Of a stretch of DNA of 64,000 nt, positions 43,575-51,747 are shown in pieces. Made by a program: the position numbers and the translations under genes. Every line of letters begins with the position of its first letter. Within the stretch, counting starts at the first letter, position 1. The notes under the pieces were generated by a model. That model did no database searches. It saw only the letters and a program-made list of their open reading frames with translations, and was not told where the DNA came from. Origin of the DNA: Natranaerovirga pectinivora (lineage in GTDB: Bacteria > Bacillota > Clostridia > Lachnospirales > DSM-24629); NCBI RefSeq assembly GCF_004342165.1, contig NZ_SMAL01000007.1:1-64000 (forward strand). Reading direction: 5' to 3'.

Positions 43575-44900
43575 ATGAAAAATAAATTAGACTTACAAAA
43601 TGATAATATTAAGAAACTGTTTTTCTCATATCTAATACCCTCCATTTGTGGCACAATCGTCACTTCTATTTATATATTAGTAGATACCATAATGATTGGA
43701 AAAGGCATTAGCAATTATGCTGTTGCAGGGTTAAACATTATATTGCCATTGTTTACCTTGTTTTTTGGAACAGGTCTTCTATTTGGCGTAGGAGGCTCTG
43801 TTCTACTGTCTTATTATAGAGGTAAAAAAGATTATGTTAATGAAGATCAATGCTTCTCAACAGCAGTTGTATTAAATATATTAGCGAGTATTTTTTATGT
43901 GGTAATATTTATTGTATTTTTTGAGGAAATTATTTACTTTTTAGGTGCCACAGACCACACCATAAAATACATTACTGATTATGGAATGGTATTTGCTGTA
44001 GGAATTCCTTTTTTTATATGTTCTTCTTTTTTGCAAACATTCCTTCGCAATGATAAAGCTGCAAAACTAGCAATGATGGCTGTAGTATCCGGTGGTATCT
44101 TAAACATCCTTTTAGATTACTACTTTATATTTGTTTTTAAATGGGGTATGAAAGGTGCCGCTATGGCAACTGTAATCGGAAATATGACTACTTGTATTAT
44201 TCTATTAATGCATTTTAGATCGAAGAGGAATAAATTATTCTTTAGGTTTAATGGTATATCAATACAAAAAATTAAAGATATCATTATAAATGGGCTATCT
44301 ACATTTTCTAATGAAATATCATTAGGCATTGTTATATTTATATTTAATATTCAATTATTAAGGTATATAGGTGATATTGGTGTAATGGTTTATGGTGTTA
44401 TTGCTAATACAACAGCCATAGCTACTTCCTTATGTAATGGTATTTCCCAAGCAGTACAACCTATCGCCTCCACAAATTATGGCGGAGGTAGAATGGATAG
44501 GATAAAACACCTGAAAAAACTCGGATTAAATACAGCATTTATAACGGGAACAATATTTTGTGTTGCAGGTTTACTTTTTCCAAAGTTTATCATTAACATA
44601 TTCTTAAGACCTAATGAAGAAATAATAACTTTAGGCGTTCAAGGCATATCGATATTTTTTATTTCCTTTATAGGTCTTTCAGGAAATATTTTTTTAAATA
44701 ATTTTTATCAAGCGGTATTAAACCCAGAAAGAGCTTTGTTAATAAGTTTGTTAAGAGGGGTAATATTAAGTTTATTATTTGTATTTATTCTGCCACCATT
44801 TTTAGGTGTAACTGGAATTTGGCTAGCGATGCCATTAGCTGAAACCATAACCTTGTTGGTTGCTATTAATAAAAGCTATAAAAATAAGTTATTATTATAA
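43575..44900 (+). CDS. MATE-family efflux transporter
   Basis: This 441-residue protein has 12 predicted helices in two homologous six-helix halves. Seen: early PSICGTIVTSIYILVDTIMIG (in parts), GVGGSVLLSYYRGKKD, and late NFYQAVLNPERALLISLLRG, all family-typical. MATE proteins export drugs or metabolites using H+ or Na+ gradients. The substrate is not evident. It is 24 bases after the VanZ-like gene; ribosome site aaggaaaagg is fair. Confidence 0.9.
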   Translation: MKNKLDLQNDNIKKLFFSYLIPSICGTIVTSIYILVDTIMIGKGISNYAVAGLNIILPLFTLFFGTGLLFGVGGSVLLSYYRGKKDYVNEDQCFSTAVVLNILASIFYVVIFIVFFEEIIYFLGATDHTIKYITDYGMVFAVGIPFFICSSFLQTFLRNDKAAKLAMMAVVSGGILNILLDYYFIFVFKWGMKGAAMATVIGNMTTCIILLMHFRSKRNKLFFRFNGISIQKIKDIIINGLSTFSNEISLGIVIFIFNIQLLRYIGDIGVMVYGVIANTTAIATSLCNGISQAVQPIASTNYGGGRMDRIKHLKKLGLNTAFITGTIFCVAGLLFPKFIINIFLRPNEEIITLGVQGISIFFISFIGLSGNIFLNNFYQAVLNPERALLISLLRGVILSLLFVFILPPFLGVTGIWLAMPLAETITLLVAINKSYKNKLLL

Positions 44901-45075
44901 TCATACTAGGATTTTGCAGATAGGAATATTTTAATGTATTATAAAGTTATCAAACATTAGGGAAAGTAAGATGTTAAGCAATGGATTAGAATCTAATTAC
45001 CATTTTATCAAGAGATTTTATAGCACCAAATAAAAAAATATTTAGATATTGTGTAATTCCATAAACTCACGAGTA

Positions 45076-45122
45076 AAACGAATAAAAGTTTGAATTAATA
45101 AAAACTTTTATTCGTTTTTTTT
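45076..45122 (+). terminator. Terminator upstream of the SLH cluster
   Basis: A 15-bp stem AAACGAATAAAAGTT/AACTTTTATTCGTTT with an 11-base loop is followed by a run of T. It may end the MATE transcript. Confidence 0.88.
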
Positions 45123-45137
45123 AATAAGAATCAACAT

Positions 45138-45167
45138 TTGACAAAACATTTAATTGTATCTTAAAAT
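45138..45167 (+). promoter_or_regulatory. Sigma-A promoter of the SLH gene array
   Basis: TTGACA (45138-45143) and TAAAAT (45162-45167) with an 18-base spacer, about 90 bases before the first SLH gene. No promoter or terminator is seen between the later array genes, so they probably form one long transcript. Confidence 0.6.
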
Positions 45168-45256
45168 TAATGTAATATTAAAGTGTTTTTTTGCAACAGG
45201 ACAACAATAAAAGCATTATTAAATAATAAGTTAATTTTAAGGAGAGTGCATATTTT

Positions 45257-46381
45257 ATGAAAAAAAACATCGTAATTTTATTAATTGCTACGATTTTAAT
45301 GAGTAGTATAGGAGGGATATCTGCTCAAGGAAAAAACTTGGCAGACATAAGCAGCCATTGGGCTAAAAATCAAATTGAAGAATTGGTTTCAAGGGGCATT
45401 ATAAATGGTTATGAAGATGGTACATTTCGACCTGAAAATACCCTAAGCACAGGAGAATATTTAAAACTTGTAATTGCCGCATTAGGTTTTACAGACATAA
45501 CAAATGCAACCAGTGGACATTGGGCTAATAATTACAGAACAAAAGCAGTTGAATTGGGTATTATTAAGAGTAATGATTATGTAGGAAATAGTCAATTGGA
45601 TAGACCTATAACAAGAACAGAAATGACAAGAATAATTGTTAATGCGTATGAGTATAAGGAAAAGACAAGCATACCAGTAAATGAAGATTTTAAATTCATC
45701 ATTAAAGATTATAACAACATAGGAAACAATGATGTTAATACTGTATTAAAGTCATATAAGGCTGGGTTAATAGTAGGGGATACAAATAACAACTTTAGAC
45801 CTACTGGAAATGCAACAAGAGCTGAAGCAACAACAGTAATAATGAGATTAATAGACAAAAGCTATAGGGTAACCATAGACCCAGATAGTTTATTTAATAC
45901 AGTAGAATCTTTAGGGTTAAAAATGCAACAAGTAGAAGACTTTGGAGATTTGTTTATTAATCTTAGAACAGGTACACATATGTTATTACCAAGAGTTACT
46001 GAAATAGTCTTTATAAAAGAAGAACATCTACCCTTTAAGATAGAAAATACAATTATCTATTCTATTGAGAAAAAAGTGTATGACAATGTAGAAAGGTTAA
46101 GAGTTGTCCAAAATAGATTAATAGGAACTGACTTAGGTATGCACGTATATTATATTAATGACAAAGACAAAGCATCAAGATTTCGTGGTGATAAAACATT
46201 ATTCAGTGGAAATATAGACGATAAAAAAAGAGATGGTGTTTATGACATAGTAAGCATACAAGATGTACTATATTATCCTAACTGGAAAGATTTTAATTTT
46301 ACAACCACAGAATATATACTTTTTAAACCTTTTGGGGATGATGTTGCTATTGCATTAGAAAGTCCTTGGTATAAAAAATAG
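45257..46381 (+). CDS. SLH-domain surface protein, array unit 1
   Basis: This 374-residue exported protein has a signal peptide (residues about 1-24) and three SLH domains (about 28-75, 84-135, 158-205) with the usual pattern: SHWAKNQIEELVSRGIINGY, FRPENTLSTGEYLKL, FRPTGNATRAEATTVIMRL. SLH triplets bind secondary wall polymers and hold the protein on the cell wall. The C-terminal 165 residues form an unrecognised domain that differs most between the three array copies around residues 245-300. The N-terminus differs from copies 2 and 3 (signal peptide MKKNIVILLIATILM), so unit 1 keeps the original upstream region. Ribosome site aaggagag. Confidence 0.9.
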   Translation: MKKNIVILLIATILMSSIGGISAQGKNLADISSHWAKNQIEELVSRGIINGYEDGTFRPENTLSTGEYLKLVIAALGFTDITNATSGHWANNYRTKAVELGIIKSNDYVGNSQLDRPITRTEMTRIIVNAYEYKEKTSIPVNEDFKFIIKDYNNIGNNDVNTVLKSYKAGLIVGDTNNNFRPTGNATRAEATTVIMRLIDKSYRVTIDPDSLFNTVESLGLKMQQVEDFGDLFINLRTGTHMLLPRVTEIVFIKEEHLPFKIENTIIYSIEKKVYDNVERLRVVQNRLIGTDLGMHVYYINDKDKASRFRGDKTLFSGNIDDKKRDGVYDIVSIQDVLYYPNWKDFNFTTTEYILFKPFGDDVAIALESPWYKK

Positions 46382-46396
46382 GGGGGTGTAACATAA

Positions 46397-46732
46397 ATGA
46401 AAAAAAGTATATCCATTATTTTAAGTTTTGTTTTAGCCCTATTAGTTTTAAATAGTAATTATACTGATGTTAATAGTGCATACGTTGAGGGAGAGTTTAG
46501 GTATATTGTAGACATTGCCTACTATGATACTTGGTTACGCTCAGATGGGGTGACTTGGATAGACAATGTTAGCCCTTCAAGGTCACAAAGAGTTACTTTT
46601 TCTGCATCACATAGTAGGACATTTACTAATAGAAAAGATGAAATTATTGAAAAAGCAGAGAAGTATTGTGATAAAGAGATAATCACATATGAAGAACTAA
46701 AATCTAATAATAAGAGGGTGGAGATAATATGA
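46397..46732 (+). CDS. Small exported chimeric protein, array unit 1
   Basis: This 111-residue protein has a signal peptide (about 1-28) and a small domain (about 29-79) that is nearly the same as the N-terminus of the 786-residue protein at 49369. After TFTNRK (base 46636) the sequence switches to an acidic/charged tail (DEIIEKAEKYCDKEIITYEE...) not present in the large protein. The switch marks a duplication joint, so the gene is a fusion of a 5' large-gene fragment with the 3' end of some other gene. The stop overlaps the next SLH start by four bases. Whether it is functional or by-product is unknown. Confidence 0.75.
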   Translation: MKKSISIILSFVLALLVLNSNYTDVNSAYVEGEFRYIVDIAYYDTWLRSDGVTWIDNVSPSRSQRVTFSASHSRTFTNRKDEIIEKAEKYCDKEIITYEELKSNNKRVEII

Positions 46733-47868
46733 AAACGGCACAAATGAAAAAAAAATTATCAGTATTACTAATGGTGATCATTATTTTAACAAGCATTAAC
46801 ATTACAGCAGCATCAAATTTAAATTTAAAGGATATTAACGACCATTGGGCTAAAAACCAAATTGAAGAATTGGTTTCAAGGGGCATTATAAATGGTTATG
46901 AAGATGGTACATTTCGACCTGAAAATACCTTAAGCACAGGAGAATATTTAAAACTTGTAATTGCTGCATTAGGTTTTACAGACATAACAAATGCAACAAG
47001 TGGACATTGGGCTAATGATTACAGAACAAAAGCAGTTGACTTAGGTATTATTAAGAGTAATGATTATGTAGGAAATAGTCAATTAAATAGACCTATAACA
47101 AGAACAGAAATGACAAGAATAATTGTTAATGCGTATGAGTATAAGGAAAAGACAAGCATACCAGTAAATGATGATTTTAAGTTCATCATTAAAGATTTTA
47201 ACAACATAGGAAACAATGATGTTAATACTGTATTAAAGTCATATAAGGCTGGGTTAATAGTAGGGGATACAAATAACAACTTTAGACCTACTGGAAATGC
47301 AACAAGAGCTGAAGCAACAACAGTAATAATGAGATTAATAGACAAAAGTTATAGGGTAAGCATAGACCCTGATAGTTTATTTAATACAGTAGAATCTTTG
47401 GGATTAAAAATGCAACAAGTAGAAGATTTTGGAGATTTGTTTATTAACCTTAGAACAGGTATTCATAACTTGTTGCCAAGAATCACTGAAATAGTCTTTA
47501 TAAAAGAAGAACACTTACCATTTAAAATAGAAAACACAATTATCTATTCTATTGAAAAAAAAGTGTATAACAATGTAGAAAGAATAAGGGTTGTTCAAAG
47601 TATATCACCTAGAGTTAATGAAGGTATAGATGTATTCTTAATTAACGACAAAGATAAAGCATCAAGATTTCGTGGTGATAAAACATTATTCAGCGGAAAC
47701 ATAGACGACAAAAAAAGAGATGGTGTTTATGACATAGTAAGCATACAAGATATTGGATATTATCCTAATTGGAAAGACTTTGATTTTACAACTACAGAAT
47801 TTATACTTTTTAGACCTTTTAGGGATGATGTTGCTATTGCATTAGAAAATCCTTGGTATAAAAAATAG
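46729..47868 (+). CDS. SLH-domain surface protein, array unit 2
   Basis: This 379-residue protein is nearly the same as unit 1 from about residue 30 on: three SLH domains, then the unknown C-terminal domain. The signal peptide differs (MKTAQMKKKLSVLLMVIIIL). The main differences to unit 1 cluster in the C-terminal domain around VVQSISPRVNEGIDVFL and the last 20 residues (FRPFRDD). The start lies within the tail of the small gene (ATGA overlap), so translation is coupled. Ribosome site gagggtggag lies inside the small gene. Confidence 0.9.
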   Translation: MKTAQMKKKLSVLLMVIIILTSINITAASNLNLKDINDHWAKNQIEELVSRGIINGYEDGTFRPENTLSTGEYLKLVIAALGFTDITNATSGHWANDYRTKAVDLGIIKSNDYVGNSQLNRPITRTEMTRIIVNAYEYKEKTSIPVNDDFKFIIKDFNNIGNNDVNTVLKSYKAGLIVGDTNNNFRPTGNATRAEATTVIMRLIDKSYRVSIDPDSLFNTVESLGLKMQQVEDFGDLFINLRTGIHNLLPRITEIVFIKEEHLPFKIENTIIYSIEKKVYNNVERIRVVQSISPRVNEGIDVFLINDKDKASRFRGDKTLFSGNIDDKKRDGVYDIVSIQDIGYYPNWKDFDFTTTEFILFRPFRDDVAIALENPWYKK

Positions 47869-47882
47869 GGGGTGTAACATAA

Positions 47883-48218
47883 ATGAAAAAAAGTATAGCC
47901 ATTATTTTAAGTTTTGTTTTAGCACTATTAGTTTTAAATAGTAATTATACTGATGTTAATAGCGCACACGTTGAGGGAGAGTTTAGGTATATTGTAGACA
48001 TTGCCTACTATGATACTTGGATACGTGCAGATGGGGTGACTTGGATAGACAATGTTAGCCCTTCAAGGTCACAAAGAGTTACTTTTTCAGCATCACATAG
48101 TAGGACATTTACTAATAGAAAAGATGAAATTATTGAAAAAGCAGAGAAGTATTGTGATAAAGAGATAATCACATATGAAGAACTAAAATCTAATAATAAG
48201 AGGGTGGAGATAATATGA
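47883..48218 (+). CDS. Small exported chimeric protein, array unit 2
   Basis: This 111-residue protein is nearly identical to the unit 1 small protein (substitutions such as Ile5-Ala6 and His29 in the signal region and IRADGV for LRSDGV). It has the same joint after TFTNRK (base 48122) and the same charged tail, and overlaps the SLH start by four bases. The IRADGV form agrees with the large protein, showing that the copies have exchanged or inherited different variants. Confidence 0.75.
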   Translation: MKKSIAIILSFVLALLVLNSNYTDVNSAHVEGEFRYIVDIAYYDTWIRADGVTWIDNVSPSRSQRVTFSASHSRTFTNRKDEIIEKAEKYCDKEIITYEELKSNNKRVEII

Positions 48219-49354
48219 AAACAGCACAAATGAAAAAAAAATTATCAGTATTACTAATGGTGATCATTATTTTAACAAGCATTAACATTACAGCCGCATC
48301 AAATTTAAATTTAAAGAATATTAACGATCATTGGGCTAAAAATCAAATTGAAGAATTGGTTTCAAGGGGCATTATAAATGGTTATGAAGATGGTACATTT
48401 AGACCTGAAAATACCCTAAGCACAGGAGAATATTTAAAACTTGTAATTGCTGCATTAGGTTTTACAGGCATAACAAATGCAACCAGTGGACATTGGGCTA
48501 ATGATTACAGAACAAAAGCAGTTGACTTAGGTATTATTAAGAGTAATGATTATGTAGGAAATAGTCAATTGAATAGACCTATAACAAGAACAGAAATGAC
48601 AAGAATAATTGTTAATGCGTATGAGTATAAGGAAAAGACAAGCATATCAGTAAATGATGATTTTAAGTTCATCATTAAAGATTATAACAACATAGGAAAC
48701 AATGATGTTAATACTGTATTAAAGTCATACAAAGTTGGTTTAATAGTAGGAGATACAAATAACAACTTTAGACCTAATGGAAACGCAACAAGAGCTGAAG
48801 CAACAACAGTAATAATGAGATTAATAGACAAAAGTTATAGGGTAATCATAGACCCTGATAGTTTATTTAATACAGTAGAATCTTTGGGCTTAAAGATGCA
48901 ACAAGTAGAAGATTTTGGAGATTTGTTTATTGAACTTAGAATGGGTACACATATGTTATTGCCAAGAGTTACTGAAATAGTCTTTATAAAAGAAGAACAC
49001 TTACCATTTAAAATAGAAAATACAATTATCTATTCTATTGAGAAAAAAGTATATAACAATGTAGAAAGACTAAGAGTTGTTCAAAATAGAGTCACTGGTA
49101 TGGATTTTGGTATGGACCTGTATTTTATTAATGATAAAGATAAAGCAACTAGGATTAGGGGTGATAAAACATTATTTAGTGGAAATATAGACGAGAAAAA
49201 AAGAGATGGTGTTTATGATATTGTAAGTATACAAGATATTGGATATTATCCTAATTGGAAAGATTTTGATTTTACAACTACTGAATATATCCTTTTCACT
49301 CCATATAGGGATAATATTGCAATTGTATTAGAAAATCCTTGGTATAAGAAATAG
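48215..49354 (+). CDS. SLH-domain surface protein, array unit 3
   Basis: This 379-residue third copy has the same signal peptide as unit 2 and the same three SLH domains. The C-terminal domain carries a different variable patch (VVQNRVTGMDFGMDLYF) which resembles unit 1 more than unit 2, while the end (FTPYRDN) is unique. This mosaic pattern suggests gene conversion among units. It is followed after 14 bases by the full-length 786-residue gene. Confidence 0.9.
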   Translation: MKTAQMKKKLSVLLMVIIILTSINITAASNLNLKNINDHWAKNQIEELVSRGIINGYEDGTFRPENTLSTGEYLKLVIAALGFTGITNATSGHWANDYRTKAVDLGIIKSNDYVGNSQLNRPITRTEMTRIIVNAYEYKEKTSISVNDDFKFIIKDYNNIGNNDVNTVLKSYKVGLIVGDTNNNFRPNGNATRAEATTVIMRLIDKSYRVIIDPDSLFNTVESLGLKMQQVEDFGDLFIELRMGTHMLLPRVTEIVFIKEEHLPFKIENTIIYSIEKKVYNNVERLRVVQNRVTGMDFGMDLYFINDKDKATRIRGDKTLFSGNIDEKKRDGVYDIVSIQDIGYYPNWKDFDFTTTEYILFTPYRDNIAIVLENPWYKK

Positions 49355-49368
49355 GGGGTTTATCATAA

Positions 49369-51729
49369 ATGAAGAAAAATATATCTATTGTTTTAATTTT
49401 TATTTTAGCCCTATTGGTTTTTAATAGTAATTATACTGATGTTAATAGTGCATATAGTGAAGGAGAGTTTAGGTATATTATAGACATTGCCTACTATGAT
49501 ACTTGGATACGTGCAGATGGGGTGACTTGGATAGACAATATTAGCCCCTTCAGGTCACAAAGAGTTACTTTTTCAACATCACATAGTAGGACATTTACTA
49601 ATAGAAAAATAAAAGATGTTAAAGTACAAAGGTATTATGGTAGTCCAATGGAATATTTCACAGGTTCAAGGTCGGATGATTGGGGTTTTTACAATAATAG
49701 ATCCTCTGGTAATATTTCAGTAAGCGCATCTAATATTAGGGGAATTGGTACAGATACAGTAAGTTTTAACACTACCATTAATGCCATATTAAATGCAGTA
49801 GCCCCCTTAAATATTTCAGACACAGCCACCCACCCACTAGACCCCAACGCAAGGGGCTTTAGAACATTCATCCCCTTACTAATAATCGTTGAATTAGAAC
49901 CAATAGGAAGTGCAACTGTAAATGGCAATTTAACAACACCTGAAAATGTATATACCATTGGGCCATACTCAGAAAGCGTTGATATCCCTATTACAGTAAA
50001 TGCTACAGCAAATTTAGCAGGCGGTGCGACAGTAAACAACATCGATGAAATCTCTGCAACATATGGCAGTATCACTAATAAACAATCTAAAGCACAACAA
50101 GTAAGTACAACAAGTACCTACAGGGCATCAAGAGCAAATTATCCAGTAGGAACACATCAAATAGAATTAAGTGGATCCGTTGGCCTTAAAGCTTATAATA
50201 ATTTAGATACAAAAAAAGTATCTAAAACAGTTACTCTAGTAGTAGAAGAAAAAGGAGCCGATCCTTTTGTATCTTTAAATGTAATAACAACACCAAAACG
50301 TTCAAAGTTTAATGACGGTGATATAAATATAAATATAAAACTTGAAGCACAAGCACATAACATTGTAAATATTAACAATATTAAAGAATGGGAATTCTTT
50401 GCAAGAGAAAAAGAAGTTATGGATGCATTAATAAAAAAGGATTATAACAAGAGTTTTACGTCTGAAGCAAGCTTTGATTTTATAATACCAAAAGAGAGAG
50501 TAATCACAGACAATTTTATTCAGGAATACGTAGTAAGAGCTAGATTACATTTTATAACACCTGTAAATGGAGAAACATCTATTGATATTCCTGCAGAAAC
50601 TTTTTCAGAAGTTTATAAAGTAGAACCTGAATTTGAACCACCAATTACAGAACCAGAACCAGGACCTAACTTACCACCAGTAGCAATAATATCAGCTCCA
50701 TATTTTGTTAAAGCAGGGGATGATGTATATGTAAGTGGATTAAATTCCTATGATCCTGATGGAACAGTAGTAGGTTACAATTGGTTAATGCCATCAGCAG
50801 AAAATAAACTTACAACAGAAGATAGTGGCTACATATGGTACCCAACATCAGCAATAGGAAATAATATGATACAGTTAACAGTTATTGATGATAAAGGCAG
50901 TTTTGGTAATGCAGTACCACATACAATAATGGTCACTCAACCTACTCCGACAGCCAACTTGAGAATCAAAGGAAATTTAAAAGAAAATAGAAAAATAATT
51001 ATAGATGGAAGTGAATCATCATCACCGACAAGGTTCCCTTTAGACTATTCAAAAAGTCAATTAACCATTGAAGCAATCTCAGGAAATCAAGAAAGCATTA
51101 GATATAATGGCAGCTTAAATGGAATATTAGAAAAAGATATACTTATTAAAGAACAAGGCACATATAAAATTACGCTATACGTAGAAAATGTATTAGGATA
51201 TTCCAGTATAGCAACTCAAATTATAAATGTAGCGCCTGACTTACCTCCAAGAGCGAGGTTTAGCAAACTAAATAGGGTATACAGAGATAGTAATGATTCA
51301 AATTTTGCATCTATAGACATATATTGTATGAGTTTTTCACCTGATAGAGATATAATAAATGATCGAATATGGACAATTACATACAATGACAATAACTCTA
51401 AGCTAGCCAATGGACAACCTAACTTTTTAGATAATACATCTTTCTCTTTCAGAAACTCAGAGCTTGAAACCAACCAAGAAAAAACCATTATACATAATGG
51501 TGAAACATATAAAATTACAAAACGTTCAGAAGAACATATCATACTAAAAGCAAAAGAAGTAGGTAATTATCTTATAGAACTAGAGGTAATAGAAAGGCTT
51601 GGCCAAGATACAATTATTGAGTTTTTAGAGCCTTTAGACTATAAAAGAGGTAATTCTGATTATATGGATATTACTGAAAAATATACTACTATATGGAACA
51701 GACCTCCAATTGTTGATTTTTTACCTTAA
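49369..51729 (+). CDS. Large exported surface protein with PKD/Ig-like repeats
   Basis: This 786-residue protein has a signal peptide (1-28) and the same N-terminal domain as the small proteins up to TFTNRK (about 79). A Thr/Asn-rich beta region follows (80-300, including a TxxSTYRASRANYPVGTHQIEL-like strand set), then beta-sandwich modules. The best PKD-like one is at about 440-525 (LPPVAIISAPYFVKAGDDVYVSG...YDPDG). Others start at PPRARFSKL (about 625). The protein ends with RPPIVDFLP, which looks like the first strand of another PKD module. There are no SLH domains and no sortase or membrane anchor. The neighbouring SLH genes may provide wall binding. Confidence 0.85.
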   Translation: MKKNISIVLIFILALLVFNSNYTDVNSAYSEGEFRYIIDIAYYDTWIRADGVTWIDNISPFRSQRVTFSTSHSRTFTNRKIKDVKVQRYYGSPMEYFTGSRSDDWGFYNNRSSGNISVSASNIRGIGTDTVSFNTTINAILNAVAPLNISDTATHPLDPNARGFRTFIPLLIIVELEPIGSATVNGNLTTPENVYTIGPYSESVDIPITVNATANLAGGATVNNIDEISATYGSITNKQSKAQQVSTTSTYRASRANYPVGTHQIELSGSVGLKAYNNLDTKKVSKTVTLVVEEKGADPFVSLNVITTPKRSKFNDGDININIKLEAQAHNIVNINNIKEWEFFAREKEVMDALIKKDYNKSFTSEASFDFIIPKERVITDNFIQEYVVRARLHFITPVNGETSIDIPAETFSEVYKVEPEFEPPITEPEPGPNLPPVAIISAPYFVKAGDDVYVSGLNSYDPDGTVVGYNWLMPSAENKLTTEDSGYIWYPTSAIGNNMIQLTVIDDKGSFGNAVPHTIMVTQPTPTANLRIKGNLKENRKIIIDGSESSSPTRFPLDYSKSQLTIEAISGNQESIRYNGSLNGILEKDILIKEQGTYKITLYVENVLGYSSIATQIINVAPDLPPRARFSKLNRVYRDSNDSNFASIDIYCMSFSPDRDIINDRIWTITYNDNNSKLANGQPNFLDNTSFSFRNSELETNQEKTIIHNGETYKITKRSEEHIILKAKEVGNYLIELEVIERLGQDTIIEFLEPLDYKRGNSDYMDITEKYTTIWNRPPIVDFLP

Positions 51730-51747
51730 AAAAGGAGGACTAAGATA

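Larger units (their letters stand above)
44901..45256. other. Gene-free border between core genes and SLH cluster
   Basis: No ORF or RNA gene is seen. It holds a strong terminator (45076-45122) and a sigma-A-like promoter (45138-45167), both listed separately. The first 170 bases are AT-rich and featureless. Confidence 0.6.
45257..49608 (+). repeat. Tandem amplification of an SLH gene plus small-gene unit
   Basis: Starts of SLH genes 2 and 3 (46729 and 48215), and of the small or large genes (46397, 47883, 49369), are all spaced by exactly 1486 bases. The DNA of the units is almost identical, with scattered single changes. The homology ends inside the third small-gene position, after base 49608, where the 786-residue gene continues with its own sequence. 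Confidence 0.92.

Noticed and set aside
45257-49354. Tandem repeats as a CRISPR array or repeat-in-toxin locus
   Set aside because: The repeat unit is 1486 bp and coding, with no short palindromic repeats, no cas genes and no immunity or nuclease domain in the small proteins.
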